A stretch of 64,000 nt of DNA from Acidimicrobiaceae bacterium (GTDB taxonomy: Bacteria > Actinomycetota > Acidimicrobiia > Acidimicrobiales > Poriferisodalaceae): assembly GCA_002705305.1 (NCBI GenBank), contig PAHW01000035.1:1-64000 (forward strand). Reading direction: 5' to 3'. Of the stretch, positions 54,812-63,984 are shown in pieces. How positions within the stretch are numbered: the stretch's first letter is position 1; each line of letters begins with the position of its first letter. The translations under genes were made by a program, and so were the position numbers. The notes below the pieces were generated by a model. It saw only the letters and a program-made list of their open reading frames with translations, made no database searches and had not been told where the DNA came from.

Positions 54812-56143
54812 TTAACCGCGCCGTCGGAGCCTCATCTTGATCGGCGTTGCGCCGAGATCAAATTCTTCGCGTAAACGACGTTCAAGGTAACGCACATAGC
54901 TCGCTGGCAGCTCCTTGTTGGTGAACAACGTGAAGGTGGGTGGGTGAGTTGCGCCTTGCGTGGCGTAAAGAACCCGACCGCCGTGGGGTGCGGGCTGAGC
55001 GGACTGCGCTAGTTGAATCACTTCGTTTACGCGACGAGTTGGCACTCTTGTTTCGTATGCATCGATAGCCGCCTCCAAAGCGGGTACAAGGCGCTGTATT
55101 CCGCGCCCGGTCAAAGCGCTTATACGCAAGACCGGCGATTCGCCTAAGAAATGGAGTCGTTGCCCTAGCTGATACATCAGTTCATCTTTTTCTTCCTGGG
55201 TGACGACCTCCCATTTGTTCATCAAAATCACTATCGGACATCCCGCGGCATCCACTCGTTCGGCGAGACGTTGATCTTGTGAGGTCACTCCCTCGGATGC
55301 GTCAATCACAAGAAGGGCGACGTCGGCCTTGTCTATTGCTCGCAGGGCGCGAAGGGTGGAGTAGTACTCGGTGTCATCGTCAACCTTCGACTTTCGCCTC
55401 ATGCCTGCCGTATCGATGAAACGCAATGGCCCTAATTCAGTCTCGACAACAGTGTCAATCGCGTCGCGTGTGGTGCCGGGCATATCGTGAACAACGGAAC
55501 GCTCATCGCCAATCAGTCGGTTGAATAGCGTTGATTTCCCAACATTGGGCCTTCCCACAATGGCGACCCCGGGGACTTCTTCGTCAACTGTTGCTTCACT
55601 CGTGGACAGAAGTTCTTCACCAATCGGAGGCTCCGAGGCCGGCAACATCTGAACGATCCGATCAAGTAAATCGCCTGTGTTTCGGCTGTGGAGCGCCGAA
55701 ACGCCAAGAGGATCTCCGAGACCTAACGACATGAACTCCCAGATATCTTGATCTCGAAGCGGGCTATCGATCTTGTTGACAGCGAGGATGACGCGAACCC
55801 CTGAGCGCCTCAATATCCATGCGACACGAGTGTCTTCTTCAGTGATCCCAGTCGCGCCGTCAACCACCATGACGATTAGGTCAGAGGTGTCGATTGCCCT
55901 CTCACTTTGGGCCGATACTTTGCCATCCAGATCAGATCCAGTGGGCATCCAACCACCCGTATCGACGAGAAGAAATGAATGCCCCAACCATTCTGCCTCT
56001 AAGGCTTTCCGGTCGCGGGTAACGCCCGGTCTCTCTTCAACAATTGCTTCACGTCTGCCAAGGATTCGATTAAATAAGGTCGACTTACCCACGTTGGGTC
56101 TGCCAATCACCGAGACCACGGGCAGTGGACTTTGAGTGGTCAT
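54812..56143 (-). CDS. der: Ribosome biogenesis GTPase Der (EngA)
   Basis: 443 residues with two tandem GTPase domains, each with GRPNVGKST as G1 (near residues 14 and 196), and with VDTGGW and IDTAGM as G3 and NKID and NKWE as G4. A C-terminal KH-like domain ends in a basic tail (KMRLRRRG). It assists 50S subunit maturation. The start overlaps the stop of the DUF512 gene as ATGA. Confidence 0.96.
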   Translation of the reverse strand: MTTQSPLPVVSVIGRPNVGKSTLFNRILGRREAIVEERPGVTRDRKALEAEWLGHSFLLVDTGGWMPTGSDLDGKVSAQSERAIDTSDLIVMVVDGATGITEEDTRVAWILRRSGVRVILAVNKIDSPLRDQDIWEFMSLGLGDPLGVSALHSRNTGDLLDRIVQMLPASEPPIGEELLSTSEATVDEEVPGVAIVGRPNVGKSTLFNRLIGDERSVVHDMPGTTRDAIDTVVETELGPLRFIDTAGMRRKSKVDDDTEYYSTLRALRAIDKADVALLVIDASEGVTSQDQRLAERVDAAGCPIVILMNKWEVVTQEEKDELMYQLGQRLHFLGESPVLRISALTGRGIQRLVPALEAAIDAYETRVPTRRVNEVIQLAQSAQPAPHGGRVLYATQGATHPPTFTLFTNKELPASYVRYLERRLREEFDLGATPIKMRLRRRG

Positions 56144-57594
56144 TTAGAAGATTCCTGTTGTGCCCGCAAAGAACCACTGCCTTTCCCAAGCGCCGCGCGC
56201 AAAGCAGCACCGTCAGTGGGGACTACCTCAACGTCCCTTGTCAGGTCGTCCGGCGATAGCCCGTCTAGAAACTTGCCGTTATTGAGACAGACGTCGGGCA
56301 ACAGGTAGCGATGGCCTTCCGGCTCCGATGAAAGAACCCGACGCACGTCCGCACCGACCATGAGTCCACTCACCTTTACGTTGCCACCGAAGAAACGATT
56401 CTCGACCTCCAAAATTCGAATGTCGCTTCGTCCCAAAGAGTCGACTAGTGGTGACAGAACTTCCGCTCCATAAGATCCAGTGAGTATGCCGATCGGTAAA
56501 TTCTTTCGGGCGCGAATTCCAACAGGTACCGGCTCTATACCGCTAGCGGAACTGGGATCGGAGATCTCACCGGCACGGTTTGAACCGCTGCTGTTGCTAG
56601 GTGCTCGGTACCCTTCAGCCGGAGCACCGTCAACCCATTGGAAGAAACCAGAGCGCGGACCAACCCCCGGGAGCAACTTACCGGCGAACCCCGCTTCGAA
56701 AGCTCTTGCGATTCCAATGCCATCTTCATGCATAGGAAAGTCTTCGTAAGTGTCTGCGGCCGGGAATGGTTTCCCCGCCAAGAGGTAATACTCGTCGGCC
56801 GCGAACACCATTCTGCGTCCGATCGCGTCAAGGAATCGCTCCTGCCATCGTTCGACTGTGTGGACTACGTAGATCGCCTCATCTTTGGTGTGAGGACGCA
56901 TTGATGGCTCTCGGTTGTGATCGCTGACTCCCAAGGGCACTACAGCCAACGATCTGAGCTCGGCATAGCGGTCGAGGATGCCGAGCATGGTGTCATCTAG
57001 GACTTCTCCATCGTTTATTCCCGGACATACGACTACTTGTCCGTGAATTTCGATTTCGAAGTCCAGGAGCGCTTTGAGCCAGCGGAGACTGTACCCACCT
57101 CGTCGGTTGCGAAGCATCCGAGTTCGGACCTCCGGATCGGTGGCGTGAATCGATACGTACAAGGGTGAGAGTCTTTCGTTTACGACCCTCTCGAGGTCCG
57201 CTTCGGTGAATCGAGTCAATGTCGTGAAATTTCCGTATAAAAACGAAAGACGATAGTCATCGTCTTTTAGATAAAGGCTTCGGCGCATGCCCTTCGGCAA
57301 CTGATAAATGAAGCAAAACTCGCAGTGATTGTCGCACGTCGTCACGCGGTCAAATATCGAAGCGTCGACCTCAGCACCGAGCGGCTCTCCGGCCACCTTC
57401 AGGACCTTCGTATCTTGTTCTATCCCTCCTCGTTGGATGGTCAGGACCGGATCAGCCTCGTCAACTAACAGTTGCCAGCGAATAACGTCCGTCGGTACTT
57501 CACCGTCAATCGCGATGATTTGGTCGCCTGGGCAGAGGCCAGCCGACTCCGCTGCACTGTCAGGCGCGACTGCGACGACGACCGGCAAGGACAT
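56140..57594 (-). CDS. DUF512 protein: PDZ-like domain plus radical-SAM-like domain
   Basis: 484 residues. An N-terminal PDZ-like domain (APDSAAESAGLCPGDQIIAI) is followed by a Cx3Cx2C cluster (C87, C91, C94 in TCDNHCEFCFIYQLP) and the long DUF512 domain. Family members are conserved next to der in many bacteria; their function is not established. ATG 57594 is selected because TATCCT lies exactly 6 nt upstream. The stop overlaps der by 4 nt, so the two are coupled. Confidence 0.88.
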   Translation of the reverse strand: MSLPVVVAVAPDSAAESAGLCPGDQIIAIDGEVPTDVIRWQLLVDEADPVLTIQRGGIEQDTKVLKVAGEPLGAEVDASIFDRVTTCDNHCEFCFIYQLPKGMRRSLYLKDDDYRLSFLYGNFTTLTRFTEADLERVVNERLSPLYVSIHATDPEVRTRMLRNRRGGYSLRWLKALLDFEIEIHGQVVVCPGINDGEVLDDTMLGILDRYAELRSLAVVPLGVSDHNREPSMRPHTKDEAIYVVHTVERWQERFLDAIGRRMVFAADEYYLLAGKPFPAADTYEDFPMHEDGIGIARAFEAGFAGKLLPGVGPRSGFFQWVDGAPAEGYRAPSNSSGSNRAGEISDPSSASGIEPVPVGIRARKNLPIGILTGSYGAEVLSPLVDSLGRSDIRILEVENRFFGGNVKVSGLMVGADVRRVLSSEPEGHRYLLPDVCLNNGKFLDGLSPDDLTRDVEVVPTDGAALRAALGKGSGSLRAQQESSK

Positions 57595-57600
57595 GGTTTC

Positions 57601-57606
57601 AGGATA
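57601..57606 (-). promoter_or_regulatory. Leaderless -10 element TATCCT of the DUF512-der operon
   Basis: On the minus strand TATCCT ends exactly 6 nt before ATG 57594. Confidence 0.55.
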
Positions 57607-57657
57607 CGGGTGACCGCGTCTGAGACCGAGCACGGATGCTCTGAACAAGCTAAGCGG

Positions 57658-57663
57658 TAACCT
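57658..57663 (+). promoter_or_regulatory. Leaderless -10 element TAACCT of ispH
   Basis: TAACCT ends 7 nt before ATG 57671 and favours it over the preceding TTG. Confidence 0.5.
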
Positions 57664-57670
57664 CGCCTTG

Positions 57671-58705
57671 ATGAACGTGGATCAAGTGCTGTTGGCGTCG
57701 CCTAGGGGTTTTTGCGCCGGAGTAGAGATGGCAATCAAGGCCTTAGCGTGGATGGTGCGCTCGTTTGACCCGCCGGTCTATTGCTATCACGAGATCGTGC
57801 ACAACCAACTGGTGGTTAATCGTTTCCGACAGTTAGGAGTCGTGTTTGTTGATGACGTGAGCCAAGTACCTGAGGGGCGCCCACTGATGCTTTCCGCTCA
57901 TGGCTCAGCTCCCGAAGTAGTACGTGAAGCTCGACTTCGCGGAGGTTACGTAGTCGACGCTGTTTGTCCTCTGGTAACCAAAGTTCATCACGAAGTCCGT
58001 GTTCGTTCCCAAAAGGGTTATCGGATCGTGTACGTGGGACATCAAGGCCACGAAGAAGCCGTCGGAACCATGGCCGTGGCCCCTGACGCGATCAGCCTCG
58101 TCGAGGATGCGGTTCAAGTAGCCAATTTGCCAGAATTTGAAGAGCCGATCGCCATGTTGGCGCAAACGACGCTCAGTCATCGAGATTGGGAGGGCGTGTT
58201 GCAAGCGACGAAAGACCGGTTCCCTGATGTCTGGATGCCAGGACGTAGTGATCTTTGTTTCGCAACTACTAATAGGCAGTCGGCTTTGGCGTCGATTGCT
58301 CAGCGGTGCGACGCGGTTGTCGTCATTGGTTCTGCCAACTCTTCCAACACCATGGCACTTGTGAAACTGGCGGAAGAATCTGGTTGTCGACAGGTCTACC
58401 GCATCAATTCGGCGTCAGAGTTGCCAAGTGATTTAACAGGCACAGTTGGGGTGACCGCTGGCGCTTCAGCCCCTGAGGAACTAGTTGAAGCCGTCATCAA
58501 GAATCTTTCACCGACGACGGGGGTCGAAGAGATACGCATCACCGACGAAGACGAATATTTCCCGCCACCGAGGGAGATTCGAGAACTACTTTCGGCTCTT
58601 GAGACAGCGGTGCACGCGACTCTCGCCGTTCCTGCTGGTTCTCGAATAGCGCCGCTCGATCGCGAAATTGCAGCGAGTGAAGTTCTGGCTTCTCTATCGA
58701 ATTAA
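57671..58705 (+). CDS. ispH: 4-hydroxy-3-methylbut-2-enyl diphosphate reductase
   Basis: 344 residues. The three [4Fe-4S] cysteines are C15 (PRGFCAG), C99 (DAVCPLVTKVH) and C196 (SDLCFATTNRQ). HEIVHN, SAHGS, the GHQGHEE proton-relay loop and the VIGSANSSNT motif are conserved. It makes IPP and DMAPP in the last step of the MEP isoprenoid pathway. It is convergent with plsC 21 nt downstream. Confidence 0.96.
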   Translation: MNVDQVLLASPRGFCAGVEMAIKALAWMVRSFDPPVYCYHEIVHNQLVVNRFRQLGVVFVDDVSQVPEGRPLMLSAHGSAPEVVREARLRGGYVVDAVCPLVTKVHHEVRVRSQKGYRIVYVGHQGHEEAVGTMAVAPDAISLVEDAVQVANLPEFEEPIAMLAQTTLSHRDWEGVLQATKDRFPDVWMPGRSDLCFATTNRQSALASIAQRCDAVVVIGSANSSNTMALVKLAEESGCRQVYRINSASELPSDLTGTVGVTAGASAPEELVEAVIKNLSPTTGVEEIRITDEDEYFPPPREIRELLSALETAVHATLAVPAGSRIAPLDREIAASEVLASLSN

Positions 58706-58726
58706 CAGTCGACCGTTTACTTCTCT

Positions 58727-59449
58727 TTACGGGTTCGTCTGCGGTTCACTGCCGGGCTCATAAACGTTCGGTGTGCCACAAATGATTTGGGCGCGGTCGA
58801 ACAATTCTTGGATTTCCTCTCGCAGACGCTCAGAGGTTTTACGTACCTCTTGTCGCGATAAACGCCCTGTCGCGCTAAGAGGCGGGGGCGGAATGGGTTC
58901 GCCGATGATGACGTGAATACGTTTCGGGTACAAGAATTTAGCGCCTCTCGGCATAGCTGCAGCTGTACCACCAATTCCAACGGGCACTATCGGTACTTGT
59001 GTTTTTGCGGCCAAATAAGCGGCTCCGTCAAATAACGGAAATATTCGAGGGCCGTCTTTGCGCTCTCCCTCGGGGAAAGCAACCACTGGATCTTCACCAT
59101 TCTGAAGAACCGCCAGTGCCGTCAGTAGAGCAGCCCTGTCAGCACTTCCCCGGCTGACAGGGAAACATCCGATCGTGGTAAAAAGCCAGCCAAAGAATCG
59201 GTTATTCCATACCGATTCTTTGCCCATAAAACGTAGTCGTCTAGGGATACACGACTGTAGAGGCGTATCGATATAGCTTCGATGGTTCGGTGCCCACACG
59301 CAGGCGCCGTCAGGGATGTTGGACCGCCCTTCGACGGAGATTCGGTTCCAAAATTTGAAGAGGCCCCAAACCAGATATCTGAGCACGTGATATGTCGCGC
59401 GGTTGTACCAATGCGAGTTGGAGTCCGCTGCCGGCAGCTCGGGCTCCAT
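58727..59449 (-). CDS. plsC: 1-acyl-sn-glycerol-3-phosphate acyltransferase
   Basis: 240 residues with the acyltransferase HX4D motif in APNHRSYIDTPL, FMGKESVWNN, the VAFPEGERKDG glycerol-phosphate site and VPIVPVGIGGTA. It acylates lysophosphatidate to phosphatidate at the membrane. Its start overlaps the aroA-cmk stop by 1 nt (TAATG), so it is translated in tandem with it. Confidence 0.93.
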   Translation of the reverse strand: MEPELPAADSNSHWYNRATYHVLRYLVWGLFKFWNRISVEGRSNIPDGACVWAPNHRSYIDTPLQSCIPRRLRFMGKESVWNNRFFGWLFTTIGCFPVSRGSADRAALLTALAVLQNGEDPVVAFPEGERKDGPRIFPLFDGAAYLAAKTQVPIVPVGIGGTAAAMPRGAKFLYPKRIHVIIGEPIPPPPLSATGRLSRQEVRKTSERLREEIQELFDRAQIICGTPNVYEPGSEPQTNP

Positions 59450-61395
59450 TAGTCCTCCACCACAGAGCGAAACATATTCGCTAACTCCGACACAACTTGT
59501 TCAACTGTGAGGTCGCTCGTGTCGATTACTACCGCCCCAGGTGCTACCTGAAGTGGAGAATCGGACCGCGTCGAGTCAATTTGATCTCGTCGTTCTATAT
59601 CTTCTGCCACGTCTCCCAGTGTCTGGATCGAGGACTGACCATAGCGTCGACGTGCTCGTACTTCCGGCTGAGCAGTAAGAAAAGCCTTGAATATCGCATC
59701 GGGAAATACTTTGGTGCCGATGTCGCGGCCTTCCATCACGCCGCCGCCGAGTTCGGTCGCCCATTTCCTCTGTTGGGCTACAAGAACGCGTCGCACTTTG
59801 GGATTCGCTGCTACAACGCTCACCAGCTGGTCGACCTCGGGAGTCCTGATTTCATCGGTAGCGTCAACCTCGTCAATGAAAGTTCGGTCGCCGATAGCTA
59901 TCTTTGTTTGTTCGGCAAGTTCGGCTGTCGCATCTTGGTCGTCGGGATCGATTTCTGCTCGCAACGCGGCTACAGCAACGGCTCGGTACATGGCCCCTGT
60001 GTCGAAATGTGGAAGTTTTAATTCAGTAGCAAGTAAACGCGCGACCGTTGATTTACCAGATCCTGCTGGGCCGTCGATGGCGGCAACGGCGACGGTGTTT
60101 TCGCGAGATTTCGCTTTCGGTCGAAGCTCTTCGAGCCGTGAGAAGAAATCAGGAAATGTCTTGTTGACACACTCATGGTCGTTGATCTCTATTCGCGGAA
60201 TTCGAAGCGACAATAAGGCCATGGACATAGCCATGCGGTGATCGTTATAGGTGTCAACGCGTGCTCCCTTGAGCGACCACAAATTCGGTCGCACGATGAG
60301 GCCATCTTCGCTTTCCTTTACTTCGACACCGCACTTGGTCAACTCTGTTCTCATTGCAGCTATTCGGTCAGTCTCTTTTCGCCTGATGAAACCGACCCCG
60401 GTGATTTCGATGTCGTTCTCCGCGAAGGCTGCTAACGCTGCCAGTGTCTGTGTTGTATCGGAAAAATCGCGGAGATCAAAGGTACCGCCCCGAATTCGGT
60501 CGCCTTCAACTTCTATGTAATTCTCGCCCCAGACAACTTTGGCTCCGAGCTGTTCCAGCACGTCTACGAATCGAATGTCTCCCTGACGGCTCTCGCTATG
60601 GAGGCCAGTGATTCTCACTCTCCCGTGAGTTATCGCAGCGGCAGCAAAAAAATATGAGGCTGCGGATGCATCCGGTTCGATGTGTACCTCGGCGGCCCGG
60701 TAATGGCCGGGGTTTACCACGTAGGTCGAATCATCTGGTTGTTCAACTAACACACCGAAGTCGCGCATCACTTCGACGGTCAGTTCGATATAAGGTCGGC
60801 TGATCGCAGGGCTCGTCAAATTTATCTTTAAGCCGTTCGAATAGAGCGGTGCTGCTAACAGCAGACCGCTCACGAATTGACTACTTGTTGCAGCTGCTAT
60901 TTCGACCTCGCTCCTTTCTACTCCGCGAGCCGAAACTACGACAGGGAGCCCGCCGCGCTTGTCGAGCTCTTCGATCTCACATCCGAGATCGCGAAGCGCA
61001 TCAATTTGTTCGGAGAATGGGCGTGCCCGTAGTTCTTGATCTCCATCTAAGGTCACCCGACCATTCCCCGCCGCTAATGTCGGCAACAGGAACCGAGACG
61101 TGGTGCCGGATTGTCTCGCGTTGATGGCTAACTCTTGAAACACCGGGGCGCCCGCTATCCCAGTGACCTCGATCTCAAAATTCTGACGATCCTCTTCAAC
61201 CACTGCTCCAAACGAAACGATTGCCTCCAACATTGCTTCGGTGTCCTCGGCATAAAGCACTCCTGACAACCGACTCGTACCTTCGGACAGCGCAGCACAA
61301 AGCAACGCTCTGTTTGTTTGGCTCTTAGAACCGGGCAGCGAAATAATTCCCTCGGCCGGCGCGGCAAATGGTTGCATCAACAGCGAACTGCTCAT
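59449..61395 (-). CDS. aroA-cmk: Fused EPSP synthase and cytidylate kinase
   Basis: 648 residues. Residues 1 to about 425 are 3-phosphoshikimate 1-carboxyvinyltransferase (LPGSKSQTNRALL, ARQSGTTSRFLLP, YNDHRMAMSMALL). From about 435, cytidylate kinase begins with AAIDGPAGSGKSTVARLLA, then FDTGAMYRAVA, EGRDIGTKVFP and RRRYGQ. Both active sites look complete, so it should serve aromatic amino acid synthesis and CMP/dCMP phosphorylation. The genes are adjacent but separate in many bacteria. It overlaps tyrA by ATGA. Confidence 0.93.
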   Translation of the reverse strand: MSSSLLMQPFAAPAEGIISLPGSKSQTNRALLCAALSEGTSRLSGVLYAEDTEAMLEAIVSFGAVVEEDRQNFEIEVTGIAGAPVFQELAINARQSGTTSRFLLPTLAAGNGRVTLDGDQELRARPFSEQIDALRDLGCEIEELDKRGGLPVVVSARGVERSEVEIAAATSSQFVSGLLLAAPLYSNGLKINLTSPAISRPYIELTVEVMRDFGVLVEQPDDSTYVVNPGHYRAAEVHIEPDASAASYFFAAAAITHGRVRITGLHSESRQGDIRFVDVLEQLGAKVVWGENYIEVEGDRIRGGTFDLRDFSDTTQTLAALAAFAENDIEITGVGFIRRKETDRIAAMRTELTKCGVEVKESEDGLIVRPNLWSLKGARVDTYNDHRMAMSMALLSLRIPRIEINDHECVNKTFPDFFSRLEELRPKAKSRENTVAVAAIDGPAGSGKSTVARLLATELKLPHFDTGAMYRAVAVAALRAEIDPDDQDATAELAEQTKIAIGDRTFIDEVDATDEIRTPEVDQLVSVVAANPKVRRVLVAQQRKWATELGGGVMEGRDIGTKVFPDAIFKAFLTAQPEVRARRRYGQSSIQTLGDVAEDIERRDQIDSTRSDSPLQVAPGAVVIDTSDLTVEQVVSELANMFRSVVED

Positions 61396-62459
61396 GCCAG
61401 TTCTCTTGTGGTGGGTCGATATCCTTGCCCCGCCAAAACGGCCAAGAATCTCTGAACGTCAGCCTCAGCAACTACCAGAACGAGAACGCCCTGTGCTCCT
61501 TCAGCCGAATGAGCGACCTCGATGTCGGCAACATTGACATCACAATCGGCGGCCAACATGGTGATATTTGCGATTTGACCTTTCCGGTCCGGTATCGGAA
61601 TTCGAACTTCGACCAACTCTTGGGGTCTGACGTACCGCGAAGGCAAATTGGTGCGCGCCTTTCGCGCCTGGGAAAGCATGTCCGTTAAACCCGTTCGGTC
61701 TGAATGCGCCACGATGTTTCGGATAGCGCTAATACGGTCTGAAAATTCGTCAAGGACCGAGACAATTGCGTCTCTGTTCTCTTCGCAGATGTCTAACCAT
61801 ATTTCGGGGTGGCCCGCGGCAATGCGAGTCATATCTCGGAAACCGCCTGCGGCCAGACGGAGTAGAGGCGCATCGTCCAATGCGCGGTCATCGGCGAGAC
61901 ACATCAAGCTGGCTGCGGTGAGATGGGGTACGTGCGAAACAATCGCCACTAACGCGTCGTGGCGCTCCGGATCCATGGTTACGACGTCGCAACCCACCGA
62001 GGTAAGCACAGTTTGAAGGTCACGTAGTCCGAGATCATCGGTGCCTGAGGTCGGGGTAAGCACCCAGACGGCACCGTCAAAAATTGCATGATTGGCACCA
62101 TCGACGCCTTCTTGTTCCGAGCCCGCCATCGGATGCCCGGGCACGAATCGCGGGTCGTTGACGCTTCGCGCTACCGTCGTTTTCACGCTTCCGGTATCAG
62201 TCACTATGCCGGAAGTGTCACGGAGAGCATTGCGAATCTCTGTCTCCAGGGCGCTCGCTGGTACTGCTACGAATGTCAACTCGGAGTGCGCGTCCATACC
62301 AACGGCGTCTAACACTCCGAGTTCTAAAGCCCGTTCACTCCGATTGACATCAACGTCTCTGCCTGTGACGTGCCACCCCTCGGATCGGAGGGCGAGCGCT
62401 ATCGAACCGCCAATCAATCCAGTTCCCACGATCTGAGCACGACGCGCATTCTTAGTCAT
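61392..62459 (-). CDS. tyrA: Prephenate dehydrogenase with C-terminal ACT domain
   Basis: 355 residues. NAD-binding VGTGLIGGSIALALRSEGW, VTDTGSVKTTV, FVPGHPMAGSEQEGV and VSHVPHLTAASLM mark TyrA. The last 80 residues form an ACT domain (VEVRIPIPDRKGQIANITML) likely to sense tyrosine. It oxidatively decarboxylates prephenate. It is co-transcribed with aroA-cmk through a 4-nt overlap. An 83-nt gap separates it from rluB. Confidence 0.93.
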   Translation of the reverse strand: MTKNARRAQIVGTGLIGGSIALALRSEGWHVTGRDVDVNRSERALELGVLDAVGMDAHSELTFVAVPASALETEIRNALRDTSGIVTDTGSVKTTVARSVNDPRFVPGHPMAGSEQEGVDGANHAIFDGAVWVLTPTSGTDDLGLRDLQTVLTSVGCDVVTMDPERHDALVAIVSHVPHLTAASLMCLADDRALDDAPLLRLAAGGFRDMTRIAAGHPEIWLDICEENRDAIVSVLDEFSDRISAIRNIVAHSDRTGLTDMLSQARKARTNLPSRYVRPQELVEVRIPIPDRKGQIANITMLAADCDVNVADIEVAHSAEGAQGVLVLVVAEADVQRFLAVLAGQGYRPTTRELA

Positions 62460-62542
62460 TGGGAACCAAATCCGTCTGCTGGGAGGAAAGTCCTACGTTC
62501 GGCATGGTACCCAAGGCGTCGCCAAAGCTCAGTGTGAGATTA

Positions 62543-63259
62543 TTAATTGATTGTCGCCGCATATAGAGAACGGACCTCTTCTGCGCTAAGAATTCGCCAC
62601 GCTCCGGCCGCCAATGCTTTATCGCTGATCGGTCCGATTCGCACTCGTACCAGCCGAACTACCGGGTGGCCAACGGCGGCACACATTCGACGCACTTGAC
62701 GGTTGCGACCTTCGCTAATGACAAGCTTGAGTAGGCCATCCTGTGGCATTGAGACTGCGGCGGGGGCAGTAAGCCCATCATCTAGTTCAACTCCCTCCCG
62801 CAGTTGACGAAGGGCGAGCCTGGTCGGGACGCCTTCCACGTGAGCTAGGTACTCTTTGGGGATTCCGAAACTTGGATGCGTCAATCTGTGAGTCAAGTTT
62901 CCATCATTGGTCAGAACAATCAGGCCCTCACTATCGGTGTCGAGCCGGCCAACTGGGAAAACCCTGGATTCGGAATGTATGAGGTCAACGACTGTAGGTC
63001 TCCCCTGCGGATCATGAGCCGTCGAAACGACATCACGCGGCTTATGGAGTAGGTAGTGCACAAGATCCGGGTCGCGAAGAATCGGAACGCTGTCGAGTTC
63101 AATCTGATCATTCGGTCGAACTTTGTCTCCCAGAGTTGCTACCTGGCCGTTTATCGTCACTCGACCTGCCTTAATGAATTCTTCGCCAGCACGTCTGCTC
63201 GCGACTCCAGATCGAGCTAGTGCCTTCTGGAGTCGTTCTGACGACTCCTCAGCAGTCAC
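62543..63259 (-). CDS. rluB: Ribosomal large subunit pseudouridine synthase B family
   Basis: 238 residues. An N-terminal S4 RNA-binding domain (RLQKALARSGVASRRAGEEFI) and the catalytic Asp in VGRLDTDSEGLIVLTNDG are followed by EGRNRQVRRMCAAVGHPV. It isomerises a uridine in 23S rRNA. It overlaps scpB by 4 nt, the usual actinobacterial arrangement of scpA, scpB and rluB. Confidence 0.93.
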   Translation of the reverse strand: MTAEESSERLQKALARSGVASRRAGEEFIKAGRVTINGQVATLGDKVRPNDQIELDSVPILRDPDLVHYLLHKPRDVVSTAHDPQGRPTVVDLIHSESRVFPVGRLDTDSEGLIVLTNDGNLTHRLTHPSFGIPKEYLAHVEGVPTRLALRQLREGVELDDGLTAPAAVSMPQDGLLKLVISEGRNRQVRRMCAAVGHPVVRLVRVRIGPISDKALAAGAWRILSAEEVRSLYAATIN

Positions 63260-63984
63260 GTCGGTGGACTCAAATCGCTAGTGCCGCTGGGCTCCGCCGT
63301 TTCGTCGACACCGCGGAGCGCTACTTCAAGGGTCTCGACTACCTCCGCTTCAGGAACGAAATCGCTCAGCTTGGGAAGGTCTTGAACGGTGTCGAGGCCG
63401 AGGCGTTCAAGGAACAGCGTCGTCGTACCGTACATTGTCGCGTTGCCCGGGCCTGGGTCACGACCAACTTCTTCTATATAGCCTCGTTGCTGCAGTGTTC
63501 GGGCGACGCTGTCAACGTTGACTCCGCGAATCGATGCTATCTGGGCTCTTGAAATTGGTTGTTTGTACGCCACAATGGCCAACGTTTCCAAAGCCGCTGT
63601 GGAGAGACGGGTCGCTCGCCCTTCGAGAACAAAGCGTTCGACGTAGGGAGCTTGGGCGTCTGAAGTTTGATAGCGATAACCGCCAGCGACGCGATTGATG
63701 GTGAATCCACGCTCTTCTTGCGCGTAGCTATCGGTCAAGTATTCGCAAAGCGCGTCGACGGTTTCGACGCCGACTTCTAACAACTGGGCAAGAACCGTTG
63801 GAGGCACGGGATCGGAAGCCACCAAAAGAATTGCTTCAAGAGCAGCGCGCACGTCTGCCGGGACAACGTTGGGGTCAATGTCCGGAAATACGTCATCGGA
63901 AGGTAATGGACTAGAGAGGGACCCTTCATTCTCTAGTTGAGCGGCAAGCTCTTGAAAGACCTCAGCGTCATCCTCAGCCGTCAT
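63256..63984 (-). CDS. scpB: Segregation and condensation protein B
   Basis: 242 residues. Tandem winged-helix domains with LEAILLVASDPVPPTVLAQL, INRVAGGYRYQTSDAQAPYV, STAALETLAIVAYKQPISRAQIASIRGVN and the LGLDTVQDLP end. It is the kleisin-associated subunit of the SMC-ScpAB complex for chromosome compaction. The start is an ATGA overlap with a frame coming from the window edge that reads GGHLV then stop, probably the last codons of scpA. Confidence 0.94.
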   Translation of the reverse strand: MTAEDDAEVFQELAAQLENEGSLSSPLPSDDVFPDIDPNVVPADVRAALEAILLVASDPVPPTVLAQLLEVGVETVDALCEYLTDSYAQEERGFTINRVAGGYRYQTSDAQAPYVERFVLEGRATRLSTAALETLAIVAYKQPISRAQIASIRGVNVDSVARTLQQRGYIEEVGRDPGPGNATMYGTTTLFLERLGLDTVQDLPKLSDFVPEAEVVETLEVALRGVDETAEPSGTSDLSPPT

